DNA of 64,000 nucleotides, taken from Chlorops oryzae (taxonomy: Eukaryota; Arthropoda; Insecta; Diptera; Chloropidae). Location of the stretch: the NCBI GenBank assembly GCA_020466095.1, contig CM035808.1, forward strand, positions 53,829,022 to 53,893,021. The letters run 5' to 3'. Below are positions 45,939-56,887 of this stretch, one piece after another. The position numbers and the translations under genes were made by a program. The stretch's first letter is position 1. Each line of letters opens with the position of its first letter. The notes below the pieces were generated by a model. The model was not told where the DNA came from, ran no database searches, and saw only the letters and a program-made list of their open reading frames with translations.

Positions 45939-46464
45939 GGTGGATCGATTTTGTAACCTCCTGGCAGAATATTATTCTGTTGCCCATACTTAATAATTAT
46001 GCCGAAGAAAGTAAAGGTATAGGTGATTTTAACCTTCCGCTTTTGCAAACATAGGTTTTTCATGCCATATTGTTCACCATTGTTGGTAAAAACATCTTAA
46101 AAGGCAGAGAAACAATCACTTCAACGTCCCTCAAAACTCAAGCCATAGAAAAAATTTTACATTTTCTTTAATAACTATCTTAAAATGGCCAATTTATGAT
46201 AATTTTTCAAGCAAAATTTTATATTTCTCATGCCTAAAATTATACTAAGAATCAACATAAGTAAAACTTAAATTTAAAAACTTTTTTGATTATGTACAAA
46301 TTTCAATAATTTGTATCATGCTTTTGGGCATATTTAAGATGGGCCTTCTTTTTTAAAAGCGGCTTTGACCTATGGTTTCCTGGGAATTTTTACTGCAAAA
46401 AAATTTTAGAATCTTATTTCATTAGGGCAATTTTAATTTTTTTTTTCGAACAAAACGATCAACC
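45939..46464. mobile_element. 526-bp TTAA-flanked element
   Basis: The ends GGTGGATCGATTTTGT and ACAAAACGATCAACC are imperfect inverted repeats, with TTAA at 45935-45938 and 46465-46468. Its left part is repeated, diverged, at 46693-46830 (CAGAACATTATACT..GCCCATA..TTATTATGCCGAA). No coding region. Confidence 0.6.
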
Positions 46465-46811
46465 TTAATACTAATGTATGTATATTGGCAATTCCACGAG
46501 ATACTCTGCCCCCCGTGACACCCGCGGCAGCTATTCTGAGCACAAATTGTGTAACTTCAGTGCCTAACGATTGTTAAACGTTTTAAAAAATTTAGATCCT
46601 TGGGGTTAACGTCCTTTTTTTCAATTATTATGACCTCAAACCTAAAAAATGAGTGTCATGGGTGGGACAGTATTGGCGAAATTGCCCATATATTAATGTA
46701 GATCGATTTTTTAAACCCCAATTTCCCTAGCAGAACATTATACTATGGCCCATAGTTAGTTATTATGCCGAAAAAACCATAGATGAAATGTGAATTTTAA
46801 CCTTGCGCTTT

Positions 46812-47015
46812 TGCAACCAACAAAAAGTGGGCGTGGCAGCCGAATTTCAAGTGTGTAGCTTCAAAATTGCGGAATTTCGGTTCCCTCCTATACATAGGGG
46901 GTGGTGCAGTTCGCTTTTCGCAAGTTTTTAAATATTTTTCAATTTTATAAAAAAAAACCTCCTTGCCAAATTTCATTGCTCTAGCCCAACTCCTTCTATT
47001 TTCGTCGCCAGAATA
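46812..47015. repeat. Second copy of the AAAGTGGGCGTGGCAG repeat
   Basis: Same order of words as 11640-11965, including GGGCGTGGCAGCC, GCGGAATTTCGGT, CCAAATTTCATTGCTCTA and ACTCCTTCTATTTTCG. Diverged; no coding region. Confidence 0.6.
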
Positions 47016-47048
47016 TATGGGCTCGTGATTACAAAATGACTTTTATTA

Positions 47049-47992
47049 CACTACTCAACACTTCATTAGCTTTGACTTGAAATCATTTTTTTTTGTAGTA
47101 TTTGTTTCGCTGAATTTAAATGAATGCTTAAAATTTAAAAGTTGGATCGCGATTTTGAAATATCCGCTAGGAAAGATCATGCGAATTTTTGTCAATATTT
47201 TTTAGTCGTAGCCCCATTATCGTTCGACCGTTTCAAAAAATCTTTTATTTATATAAAAGAAGAGAAAAAATACAACATATTCTTCATACATATAGATGAA
47301 ATCGGCTCAACAGCTTAGGCGCTATAGGTCGATAAAGGCAAACATTTTATGAAATTTTTCACAATTTTGTACAAAAACTTGATTTCAAACCCATAAAATT
47401 TCCCAAAAAAAAAAAAACGGTATTCAAGTTCAGGCTGTTTTACATAAAAGAGTGGATTTCTAAGAGCATTTCAAGACCAATAAAAAAAAATGCGATGAGT
47501 GGTTCATATTTTAATTGGGTTTTTCGAAAAAATGAGACGACTTTTTTTTCGCCGGAAAATCATTTTTTCACTGTAAGCTTTTAAAAGCTTTCAACACATA
47601 GACACTTATGCGTATGTATCGTACCCTGACAACCTCTGGTTAAAAATCAAGTTTTTGTACAAAATTGTGAAAAGTTTCATAAAATTTTTGCGTTTATCGA
47701 CCTATAGCGCCTAAACTGTTGAACCGATTTCATCTATATGTATAAGGAATATGTTGTATTTCTACTCTCCTTTCATATAAATTAAAGATTATTAAAACGA
47801 TCGAACGATAATGGGGCTACGATTAAAAAATATTGACCAAAAATCACAAAACTTTTCCTAACAAATATTTAAAAACCGCGAGCTAACTTTCAAATTTTAA
47901 GCATAAATTTAGATTCCGCGAAACAAATACTACAAAAAAGAAATTGGCTTAAAGTCAACGGCACGCAAAAAGTTCGATTTTGTTGTGTAGTG
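47049..47992. mobile_element. Palindromic element, 944 bp, with hAT terminal sequence in its loop
   Basis: The ends CACTACTCAAC and, in complement, CACTACACAAC are flanked by TTATTA on both sides (47043-47048 and 47993-47998). The arms, about 350 bp each (to about 47397, and from about 47640), are roughly 75-80 percent alike and share ACAAAAACTTGATTT and GATGAAATCGG-type blocks. The loop contains, up to 47638, a 75-100 bp segment matching the left end of the hAT at 8950 in reverse orientation, including its TIR. Confidence 0.7.
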
Positions 47993-48185
47993 TTATTAAT
48001 TATCGATTTTTTATATACTCTGGGATTTTTTTGCTCGACTAATGCCCTGATAATATATTAACAACCTTTTGAGTCAAGTTTACTTGTAGACAACTCAACT
48101 AAACTTCATTATCTGACTATAATTTACAACCAAATCTAGTATAGTGTATGATTTTGATAGTTCTTACAAATAGAAATTTCATTCG

Positions 48186-48285
48186 NNNNNNNNNNNNNNN
48201 NNNNNNNNNNNNNNNNNNNNNNNNNNNNNNNNNNNNNNNNNNNNNNNNNNNNNNNNNNNNNNNNNNNNNNNNNNNNNNNNNNNNN
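48186..48285. other. Assembly gap (100 N)
   Basis: Exactly 100 N. It cuts the third exon of THAP-DDE copy 1, so the rest of that copy may be missing from the assembly. Confidence 1.
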
Positions 48286-48449
48286 TAAACTTGAGCAGAC
48301 TTATTTGCTGTTTCAACAGGCTCTGTTGAAGTACTTTTGTCGCATGTTTGCAATAATTCTGAAATAAAAAATCTTTATTGAAGCTTACAAAAAAATAAAT
48401 AAATAAAATAAACTAAAAATTTCCCACGTTTAACGTAGTGCCTGATTTA

Positions 48450-49736
48450 TTAGGTGTAGTAAAAAGAAATCCATTATTTTTCCAATAGATGGCGTTATTT
48501 ATCTGCATCTCGCGTTGTATAAGTCCGATCGTGTTCCGCTAGGGGGCATTAGAAAGATGACAGTTCCTACTAAAAAAGCTTTTTTAACACCTTTTTGATT
48601 GATTGATTCAGTTTTGTTTGAGAGCTTGTCAAAGATGGACATCAGCAAAGAGAAATTCGCTACATTTTACAGTTTTTCTTCGATAAGGGAGAAAACGCAA
48701 GCCAGGCGGCTGAAAATGTGAATAGCGTTTATGGACCTGATACTGTAATAGCCAATCATGCGCAATTTTGGTTTCGTCGATTCCGTTCCGGTAACTTCGA
48801 CGTCAAGGATGCACCACGCACTGGAAGGCCAATTGTCGAAAATGTCGATAAAATCATGGAAATTATCGAGTCCGACCGTCATGTTAGCACTGTTTCGATT
48901 GCAAAAGAGCTAAAGATTGCACAAAAAACCGTTTGGAACCATTTGAATAAGGCTGGATACACAAAGAAGCTCGATGTATGGGTGCCACACGAGTTAACGC
49001 AAAAAAACCTCATAGACCGAATTTCCATCTGCGAATCGCTGCTGAACCGCAACAAAATCGACCCATATCTGAAGCGGTTGGTGACTGGTGATGAAAAGTG
49101 GGTCATTTACGACAACGTCAAGCGAAAACGGTCGTGGTCGAAACACGGTGAACCGGCGGAAACGGTGGCCAAGCCAGGATTGACGGCCAGGAAGGTTTTG
49201 CTGTGTGTTTGGTGGGATTGGCAGGGAATTATCTACTATGAGCTGCTCCCATACGGCAAAACTCTTAACTCGGAACTCTACTGTCAACAATTGGACCGTC
49301 TGAAGGAAGCAATCGCCCATAAGCGGCCAGCTTTGGCCAATACGAGAGGAATTGTGTTTCATCAGGACAACGCCAGGCCACGCACATCGATAGTGACTCG
49401 CCAGAAGCTCCGGGAGTTTGGTTGGGAGGTTCTTCTGCATCCACCTTATAGTTCGGACCTGGCACCAAGTGATTACTATCTGTTCCTGTCCATGGCGAAC
49501 AATTTTGCTGGTGAAACATTCGCTTCAAGAGAGGCTTCTGAAATTCGACTGTCTCAATTTTTTGCTAATAAGAACGAGGGCTTCTATGAGAGAGGCATAA
49601 TGAAATTACCTTTAAAATGGCAACAAGTTATCGAACAAAACGGCGCATATTTGACCTAAATCGGGTCATTCTAACTATCTTAAATAAAGCCCTCAATTTA
49701 ATGCAAAAATAATGGATTTCTTTTTACTACACCTAA
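48450..49736 (+). mobile_element. Mariner element, copy 2 (1287 bp), in a THAP-DDE intron
   Basis: Same TIRs as copy 1, with TA at 48448-48449 and 49737-49738. The matching empty site is intact in THAP-DDE copy 2 at 51896-51897, with identical flanks (GTGCCTGATTTA/TAATATTTCAGG). Confidence 0.96.
48635..49659 (+). pseudogene. Mariner transposase, frameshifted at codon 7
   Basis: The ATG at 48635 begins MDISKEK, but one A is missing around 48653-48655 (AGAAATTCGC against AGAAAATTCGC in copy 1). The frame is then open without a stop to TAA at 49657-49659. Catalytic TGDEKW, HQDNARP and SDLAPSDYYLF are all kept. Differences from copy 1 include HQDNARPR for HQDNARPH and SSDLAP for SPDLAP. Confidence 0.93.
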
Positions 49737-50526
49737 TATAATATTTCAGGAATTACTGCGCGTAACAATATGTATAACAATATACAATTCAAAGCGTAGT
49801 TGATTGAAACTGATTCCATATGCTTGGGTGTGTTGAACAGGAATTTATGTCGTTATTGGAAATCAGGCATAAAGGCAATATGTTTGTGTTTTAGTTAATT
49901 TCAGATTCTACTTACCCAGCGTCAAAACATTATTTGCTACCAAATTTTCCTCCACAATTGCAGTTGCTTTAACATCTTCATGTTCCTCAGTATGGCTCAT
50001 GAGTTCTTCTTTTTGTGCTGCATGGCGAGAAGATCCAGCCTGACTGGTGCTTTTTACTGTGCCTTGCTGACAATCGAATTTAAATGGCATTATTCCTTTT
50101 TTCATTAACACTTGTTTGCTAAGCCCCATTTGATATTGATAATAATTGGCCATGTCTGTCTGTATCTGAAGTAATCAAACAAACAAATGAATAAAAAAAG
50201 TTTGCAGGAATACTCCTTATCTTCTGCCCCTAATTCAAGAAGACATAAGTTTAAGCCTTGCAATATTACCTATTATTATTAAGGAAAAAAATGCTTACTC
50301 ACATTGAAGTGATCTTCACAGAAGTATAGCCTAGTAGTGGCCGCCGTATTCTGGGGACTTCTCCCTGCAAGTTCCAACCACTCTTTCCTTATTTCGGCAT
50401 CATGTGGAACATAGACAAACACTTTGCTGGGAGCGATTCTTGAATTATTCCTGCATCCCGGTACTGCGCACGATTTAAAGCTCATTATTTCTTTTTGCTT
50501 GCAGTGAGCGCGAACATTTTTTTAAA

Positions 50527-52650
50527 TTATCTTATAAGCGAGTCCTGCAAGTTAATTGAAGCGCATGCTATTGTAACCACGTCGTCAAGTACGCGTAAAA
50601 AGTTTCTATTGACCACACTGTGCTGTTTAAGCATGTGTAACTCCCTAATTCGCCTAATTACCCTCTCTACATGTATTCTTAAACTGGCAATAATTTTTGT
50701 TTGTCGCACTTCGTCCTTTGTAAGTTTAGTTCCTGATGCTACACTCGGGGGCCTCAATAATTTTTATTCCTTGTTGTTTAGCAACTGCTCAACATGCTTA
50801 AATCCTCTATCAGCCAATATCAGGGTATTAGGCTGTAAATTATTTAAGAATTCACAATTTTCGATTATAATTGTATCACTTGCTCTTCCTCCAAGCCAGG
50901 CGAAATATAATTCACTAAGCCGTTAGGTGTGCAGGATATTAAATATTTACGGTGTTGCCTTTTTTATATTCTGACCAAGTAAAGTGACTGAAACATTGAC
51001 TTGGATGGCTTCTGAATGTCGATTTCCAGCAGTCTATAATACAACTTACATCATTAGTACTTGTGCCGGAATGAAAGAGGCAGTGTCTTCTTAATAGAAT
51101 GCTTGTCTAACTTAAAAATGAATGGCCTTAATACATTAGCAATCAGTGGAACATTCTTTAAAAATATTTTACTGCTGTAGGAAAGTGAAAGACCAAAATT
51201 GTCGCCAGCTCACAGAATGTTATATTCAACCTAATCTTTTTCAAACACAATAAAATATGCTCAACTGGAATGTTGGTGTGCTTCTGTATAAGCTCGACTA
51301 TGAAGTATGATTGTTCAGGGATGCCAATGTAAAAGGCTGGTTTTTCGGCAATTAGGCGCAGTGTCATTTGTAGGGACTTCATTTTTTCAACATCTTCATT
51401 TGTATCCGTTGTTCCGAGTCAGAAATTTTCGATGAAGAGGTATGCGCAAATGAGGAGTCTTGCTGTTCAGGAGCGTCTGTGGGCAATGAAACAGAGCAGT
51501 CTGATATCTCATTTTCATGAAACTCAATCCTCTTTTGACGAAATCAAATCCAACTTTAATTGCCTTCTTTGGGACAGGAAAATCATCAGCCTTGAAAGGA
51601 GATGTAAAACTTGACGTGGTGCCAGATTTTTAAGGAGACACTGAAGTGTCTTGTGTGAGCACCATGGTTTGCGACGCCTTGATTCTTGAAGTGCTTTTTT
51701 TTTTTTTTTCCCCCCCTGGGTCCTGGTGTAAACTAGCAGCTTATTTGCTGTTTCAACAGGGCTCTGTTGAAGTATTTTGTGCATGTTTGCAATAATTCTG
51801 ACTATAAAAATAATTTCTTATTGAGCTTAACTAAAAAAATAAATAAATAAAATAATACTGATAAATTTCCTCCACGTTTAACGTAGTGCCTGATTTATAA
51901 TATTTCAGGATTTACTGCGCGTAACAATATGTATAACAATATACAATTCAAAGCGTAGTTGATTGAAACTGATTTCCATATGCTTGGGTGTGTTGAAACA
52001 GGAATTTATGTCGTTATTGGAAAATCAGGCATAAAGGCAATATGTTTGTGGTTTTAGTTAAATTTCAGATTCTACTTACCCAGCGTCACAAAACATTATT
52101 TGCTACCAAATTTTTCCTCCACAATTGCAGTTGCTTTAACATCTTCATGTTCCTCAGTATGGCTCATGAGTTCTTCTTTTTTTGTGCTGCATGGCGAGAA
52201 GATCCAGCCTGACTGGTGCTTTTTACTGTGCCTTGCTGACAATCAATTTAAATGGCATTATTCCTTTTTTCATTAACACTTGTTTGCTAAGCCCATTTGA
52301 TATTGATAATAATTGGCCATGTCTGTCTGTATCTGAAGTAATCAAACAAACAAATGAATAAAAAAAAGTTTGCAGGAATACTCCTTATCTTCTGCCCCTA
52401 ATTCAAGAAGACATAAGTTTAAGCCTTCAATATTACCTATTATTATTAAGGAAAAAATTGCTTACTCACAATGAAGTGTTCTTCACAGAAGTATAGCTAG
52501 TAGTGGCGCCGTATTCTGGGGACTTCTCCCTGCAAGTTCACAACACTCTTTCCTTATTTCGGCATCATGTGGAACATAGACAAACACTTTGCTGGGAGCG
52601 ATTCTTGAATTATTCCTGCATCCCGGTACTGCGCACGATTTAAAGCTCAT
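50527..52650 (-). pseudogene. THAP-DDE transposase-like gene, copy 2, all exons
   Basis: Exon 1 is at 52650-52470, exon 2 at 52332-52080 and exon 3 from 51797 to a stop at 50527, with the same splice sites as copy 1. Exon 1 is the THAP finger with small deletions that shift the frame after SPQNTA. Exon 3 has a Lys/Arg-rich linker, an HTH-like part (KPAFYIGIPEQSYFIVELI; HILLCLKKIRLN) and a DDE_Tnp_4-like core. The DDE residues are visible as [20 protein letters not shown] and RIHVERVIRRIRE. Several single-base shifts break the frame. THAP plus IS5/Harbinger-type DDE suggests an ISL2EU-like or related element; the name is tentative. Confidence 0.8.
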
Positions 52651-52689
52651 TTTTTCTTTTTGCTTGCAGTGAGCGCGAACAATTTTTTG

Positions 52690-53033
52690 ACACTTCAACA
52701 CATGCCCAGCAAACATTGAGGTTTGAGAATCATTTTCGAATGATTTTATATAGAATATATTTCTCAAAAAACAAACTTTTTACATCGATTTGAGAGCTAT
52801 TTGAGAATGATAGCATTAATATCAAACATTATTTCTTGATTTGAAAATGATTTAAGAATCACATTCGAAATTTAATTTGAAGGAAAAAATTCCCAACCCT
52901 TCTATTTTTGCTTACTGGGTTTTAAAACATATGTTTATAGCTTCACAGTTTCTTAAAGAAAGAAGTGACGTCACTTTGAGAAAACTATCGTTTTCGCGGC
53001 ACATTTAAAAATTGAATTTTTATCTTCGGTTTT
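52690..53033. other. Unassigned AT-rich spacer
   Basis: Between THAP-DDE copy 2 and the gypsy remnant. TGACGTCAC occurs at 52967. No coding region. Confidence 0.4.
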
Positions 53034-55143
53034 CTAATTAAATACGCACCAGAATTTAAAATTTTCAGGTTTTATTGAGTAAACGAATAAATCTAAATAA
53101 CATAAAATGGTTTTCAAAAACTTGTCAAATAGCCTATTCAGTTTTCTATAATCTATCACCATTCGAAATTGTTTATTCCCTCGAGAATCCGGTTTTTTGT
53201 CGACAATCCATACCGGGGAGTTGTATGGTGATCGTGACGGTCGTATGATTCCATCGTTTAGTAATTTTTCGACTTGACTTTCAACTTCATGTTTTAATGA
53301 AGCTGGGTAAAGATAAAATTTTGTGTAGACTGGGGAGTCGGTTGAGGTACGGATCTCTCCTATTACTTTTGTGGTAAAGGTTAACTTTTCGTCCGGTTCT
53401 GAGAAAAGTTTGGGAAATTTGACAACTATGGAGTCCATGATATCTCTTTGTTTGCTATTTATTTGTTCGTCCTGCAACTTTATTGAATTTACGGTTTAAC
53501 TAACGAGTTGTTTAAGCTCAATTTCGGTTTTGTGACGAACTCCCATGCAGTTCTGACTTGTGTAAATGATTGCGTCTAGTGCTTTCAAACTATCGTTACC
53601 CAAAATACCATGAAATGATTTAAGAGTTGGCATTAGAAAGAATTTCAGATTATCGCTCTGGCCAAAAAGATTAAGATATGTATGTGATTTTATTTGGACG
53701 TTCCCTGCCACTGATTTTGCATAAAATGTAGTCGTGTTAGGGATAAGTTTCTTTACTAGGTTGGGCTGAATGTAGTTCTTGCTTGAACCAGTATCAATGA
53801 GGATTTTGAGAATTTCTCCGCTCTTCTTGGTCAACTTTTGCAGTGTCGTAATAACTCTCCGGGGTCTGATAACAGTCTAGGGCCTCCTCTTTGTCAACTA
53901 CGTTATCGTAGTCGAACTCGTCAGCGCTTTCGGTATTGATGTGAAAGGTGCGTTGGGCTCTAGTAGGTTGGATATTTTGCTGCGAAAGTGGATTTGATAG
54001 CCTTTTTCCTAAGAACTGATGCTGGGCTGGTCTATTGGCATAATTCAGTTGTTGCGAGCAAATGCTTCTATTAACATCCATTGGCGCTGGTGGCTAAGGT
54101 GCTGTTGGTCGCGGTGGTGGCTGTCTTGATTGATATTTCAGATTTTGTTCTACCACGTTGTTATTGAGTCTCACGGGGAACGGATTTTGGGGGCGTGGAA
54201 TGTAAGCTATTTGGGGGTAGAATGGTTGTCTGGTCCTTTGTGAATTATATTTCTGTGGTAAAGGAGGTGGTGCATTTTGATAATTTTTCTTCGCCGGCTG
54301 ACTATTAAAATTTTGTGCGTGATTGGTACGAAACTTTTGATTTTCTAACTTAAGACATAAATGGAGGGTTTGGGGTAGATCAGATGGTTTCCTCATGCCT
54401 AGCAATCTTGGCAGATCACCGTTAAGGCCTCTTATAAACGTGTCGAGTGCCTTACTTCGGTATGTTTGTGTTAACAAGTTAAGGGCTTCGCCTCCTACAT
54501 CTAGACCGCCTAATTTGTTTAGAATGAGCGACAAGTATGAGTACACAGCTTGATAGAATCCTTGCACTGTTGCGTTGCCCTGAATAAGTCCTGTCAACTG
54601 ATATTTGAGTGTCGACACGTCCCTTTTATCTGCATAGTGCAAAGTTAAGCACTTGGAAATGGCTGGCCAGTCTAACGGCGTATTGTAGGACTACAACGCC
54701 ATGTCCGCGTTCCCTACTACTTTGTTCCTAATTACGTTTAGGATTTCATAGTATTTCGGTGTTCCTTTAAAACTCTTATAGATTTTCAATATTCTTTCTA
54801 CGCTCTTTTTCGAGGAATTAAACTTTCCTGGCTTACCTGAAAATTCCCTTAGACATTTGACAACATCTGGAATTTTATCTAGATCCCCCAAGTTGTCTAA
54901 ATGACGTTCATCTATTGTTTGATCTACCGCATTCGCGTAGATAGCATTTGGGTTTAGCGAAGACTGCAACATTCTAGGTACCTGGCTATTTATTACCTCT
55001 AAAATGACCGTCCGGAGATCCGCTAGATTGAACTGTCCCAGCGTATCCCCATTTGGTTGATTAGGAAGGTTGGGATTGGGATTAGGGTTAGGTGGAGGAA
55101 CATTTAAAACGGCTGGACGTACTAGGTTGTTGGGATTCGACAT
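53034..55143 (-). pseudogene. Ty3/gypsy gag-protease-RT, 3'-truncated and stop-ridden
   Basis: From 55143 the minus strand reads a Pro/Asn-rich gag start (MSNPNNLVRPAVLN). A gag core with FIRGLNGDLPRLLG follows near 54400. An aspartic protease comes next in a shifted frame (ILKILIDTGSSKNYI, then FHGILGNDSLKALDAI, near 53834-53550). The start of reverse transcriptase is RPSRSPYNSPVWIVDK and FRMVIDYRKLN, near 53250-53135. The RT breaks off right after that motif. In-frame stops fall near 54691, 54094 and 53496. The motifs fit the 17.6/297-like insect group. No LTR of this element was found; the BEL element is inserted upstream, in its leader. Confidence 0.82.
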
Positions 55144-55278
55144 CTCGAGCTTTAAAGTATTTTATTGTTCTTTTAATTTTTTGGTTTAAAAAGAATTACT
55201 TTGATTTCCTAATTAATTTGTTTATTTCCGATTTATCTTTCAATAGAAGTGGTAAATTACAATATTTTTTTTTTATTA

Positions 55279-55783
55279 TGTTGGTTTTTCGCCGTAGCCA
55301 CTTTGAAGCCGGGGCTTTAAAGAACGGCAAAATAACCAAACTTAGTGAGTACCCTTTTCGCGTTCGACTGCGCTAACCGGCAGCGCTGCCTGGGAGGACT
55401 GCGCGCTGCCCTCTTCACTGTCGAAAAAGTCTCTTCGCGTTAACAACTCGCTCACGCGCCGGCAAAACGTTAAAATTAAAAGAAAAAAAATCTAAATTTT
55501 AAAAGTGAACTACAACAAAAAATATAAAAATCAAAGTGAACTACAACAAAAAATATATAAAATCAAAAGGTGAAATAACAAAAAACCCAAAAACAAAAAC
55601 AAAAACAAAAAAAAAAAATAAAAATAAGGAGAAGTGGCAACAAATTCAACATACCGTTGCAAGGTATAATAAAATCAACCGCGTCGCGCAAACCGACAGA
55701 TCAATCAACGTACCCGGCACCCCCCAGGGTCATCAACGGAGTATCAGGTACGTCTCCATCAATTGTTGCCCCTCACCTTGACA
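55279..55783 (+). repeat. 5' LTR of the BEL/Pao element
   Basis: 505 bp with A-rich repeats inside (two AGTGAACTACAACAAAAAAT units near 55505 and 55535). Ends in ACA, two bases before the primer site. Confidence 0.92.
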
Positions 55784-56887
55784 TTTGGCGATCCTGCCAG
55801 GAGCCTGGAATAGGTTCTGGTGGACCATAATAGTTAGAAAGGGTCGAAAAAGTCCGGCACGTGCACGTCGCCTTTGACCTCTGTTTACCCTAGTGCAAAT
55901 TCAAGGGCACGACAAGATCAAAGCGCGTGTCACGCATTACAACGTAACGGCGGGACAAACTCCTTCCTCCTCGACATCAATCATCTGTCTCAGTCGCACA
56001 CCCGTGTGTCGTTTGGTGGTGGTTTTTGTGCACAGCCGATAGTGCAAAACAACAAACACATAGCAGCATTTGGTTTTCTCGTTCCCCTTTGAGGACGAGT
56101 TGCAGTTTTTTCTCTTTTCTTTTGTTGCTTTTGGTTTCTGGACACGCAGCGAAACCGTGTCTCGACTTTGGTTTTTTCATCGAAATTTCATACGAATTCA
56201 AGGCCAGTAGACAGCGAGCCATAAACGTATAGGGCATACGTGCATTGTGTTGCGTAGGTCAGTTCTAACGCTGTGCGTTGCATCGAACTTCAAACATAGA
56301 AGTTGATCGCGTATTGCCTGTTCGAGCGAACGTGGGTGAACTCAATTAGAACACATGGCCTCATACATACGATCCGTCGCTCTGCCTGCGCTCTGCCTGC
56401 ACGCTGTTTTTGATTTACGTGCATCACATCGACTTTGCGAATTGGTTAAAAAACTTGAATTTCTAACAAATTAATTGAATTTGACCTATATTTTCTTACT
56501 GGAATTTCTTAAATAATTTGGAATTTTTTAACATTGGATTCGGAGTACCAGGAGTCTTGTGGAGGTGTTGCGAAGCGCAGGAATCATCGAGGATTCCCTG
56601 CCACGGTTGCATATATTTTCTCCAGTTTGTTTATTTCTTTATCACGGCTGACTTGAAGGTGCTCAGACGACATCGATCATCACCGTGCCCTACGACCGGT
56701 CTCTTCCGCACCCGACAAAGCCTAGTACCTCCAGATTGCCATCAATAATTTTGCGTTTGGTAAAATTAAATTCAAGCGTGGGTATATTCGTTAATTTTAC
56801 TGAAATATCATTAAAAATTTTTTCGTTTTTTCACTCCGGAATCACGTTGCTTGAGCTCTGTGTTAACGTTTCATCTTCGCTTAAAAA

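Larger units (their letters stand above)
48286..50485 (-). pseudogene. THAP-DDE transposase-like gene, copy 1, incomplete
   Basis: Exon 1 (50485-50303) encodes a THAP zinc finger starting MSFKSCAVPGCRNNS, with YFCEDHF as the closing C-x2-H, and ends at GTGAGTAAG. Exon 2 (50165-49916) follows ACTTCAG. It has the usual post-THAP segment MKKGIMPFKFDCQQ and ends at GTAAGTAG. Exon 3 starts at 48358 after TTTATTTCAG and is lost in the gap after about 24 codons. A mariner sits in intron 2 (48450-49736). Exons 1 and 2 are intact here, unlike copy 2. The 5' untranslated region is cut near 50515-50520 and joined directly to the 3' end of copy 2. Confidence 0.8.

Noticed and set aside
48667..49528. Minus-strand frames inside mariner copy 2
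   Set aside because: Shadows of the transposase frame.
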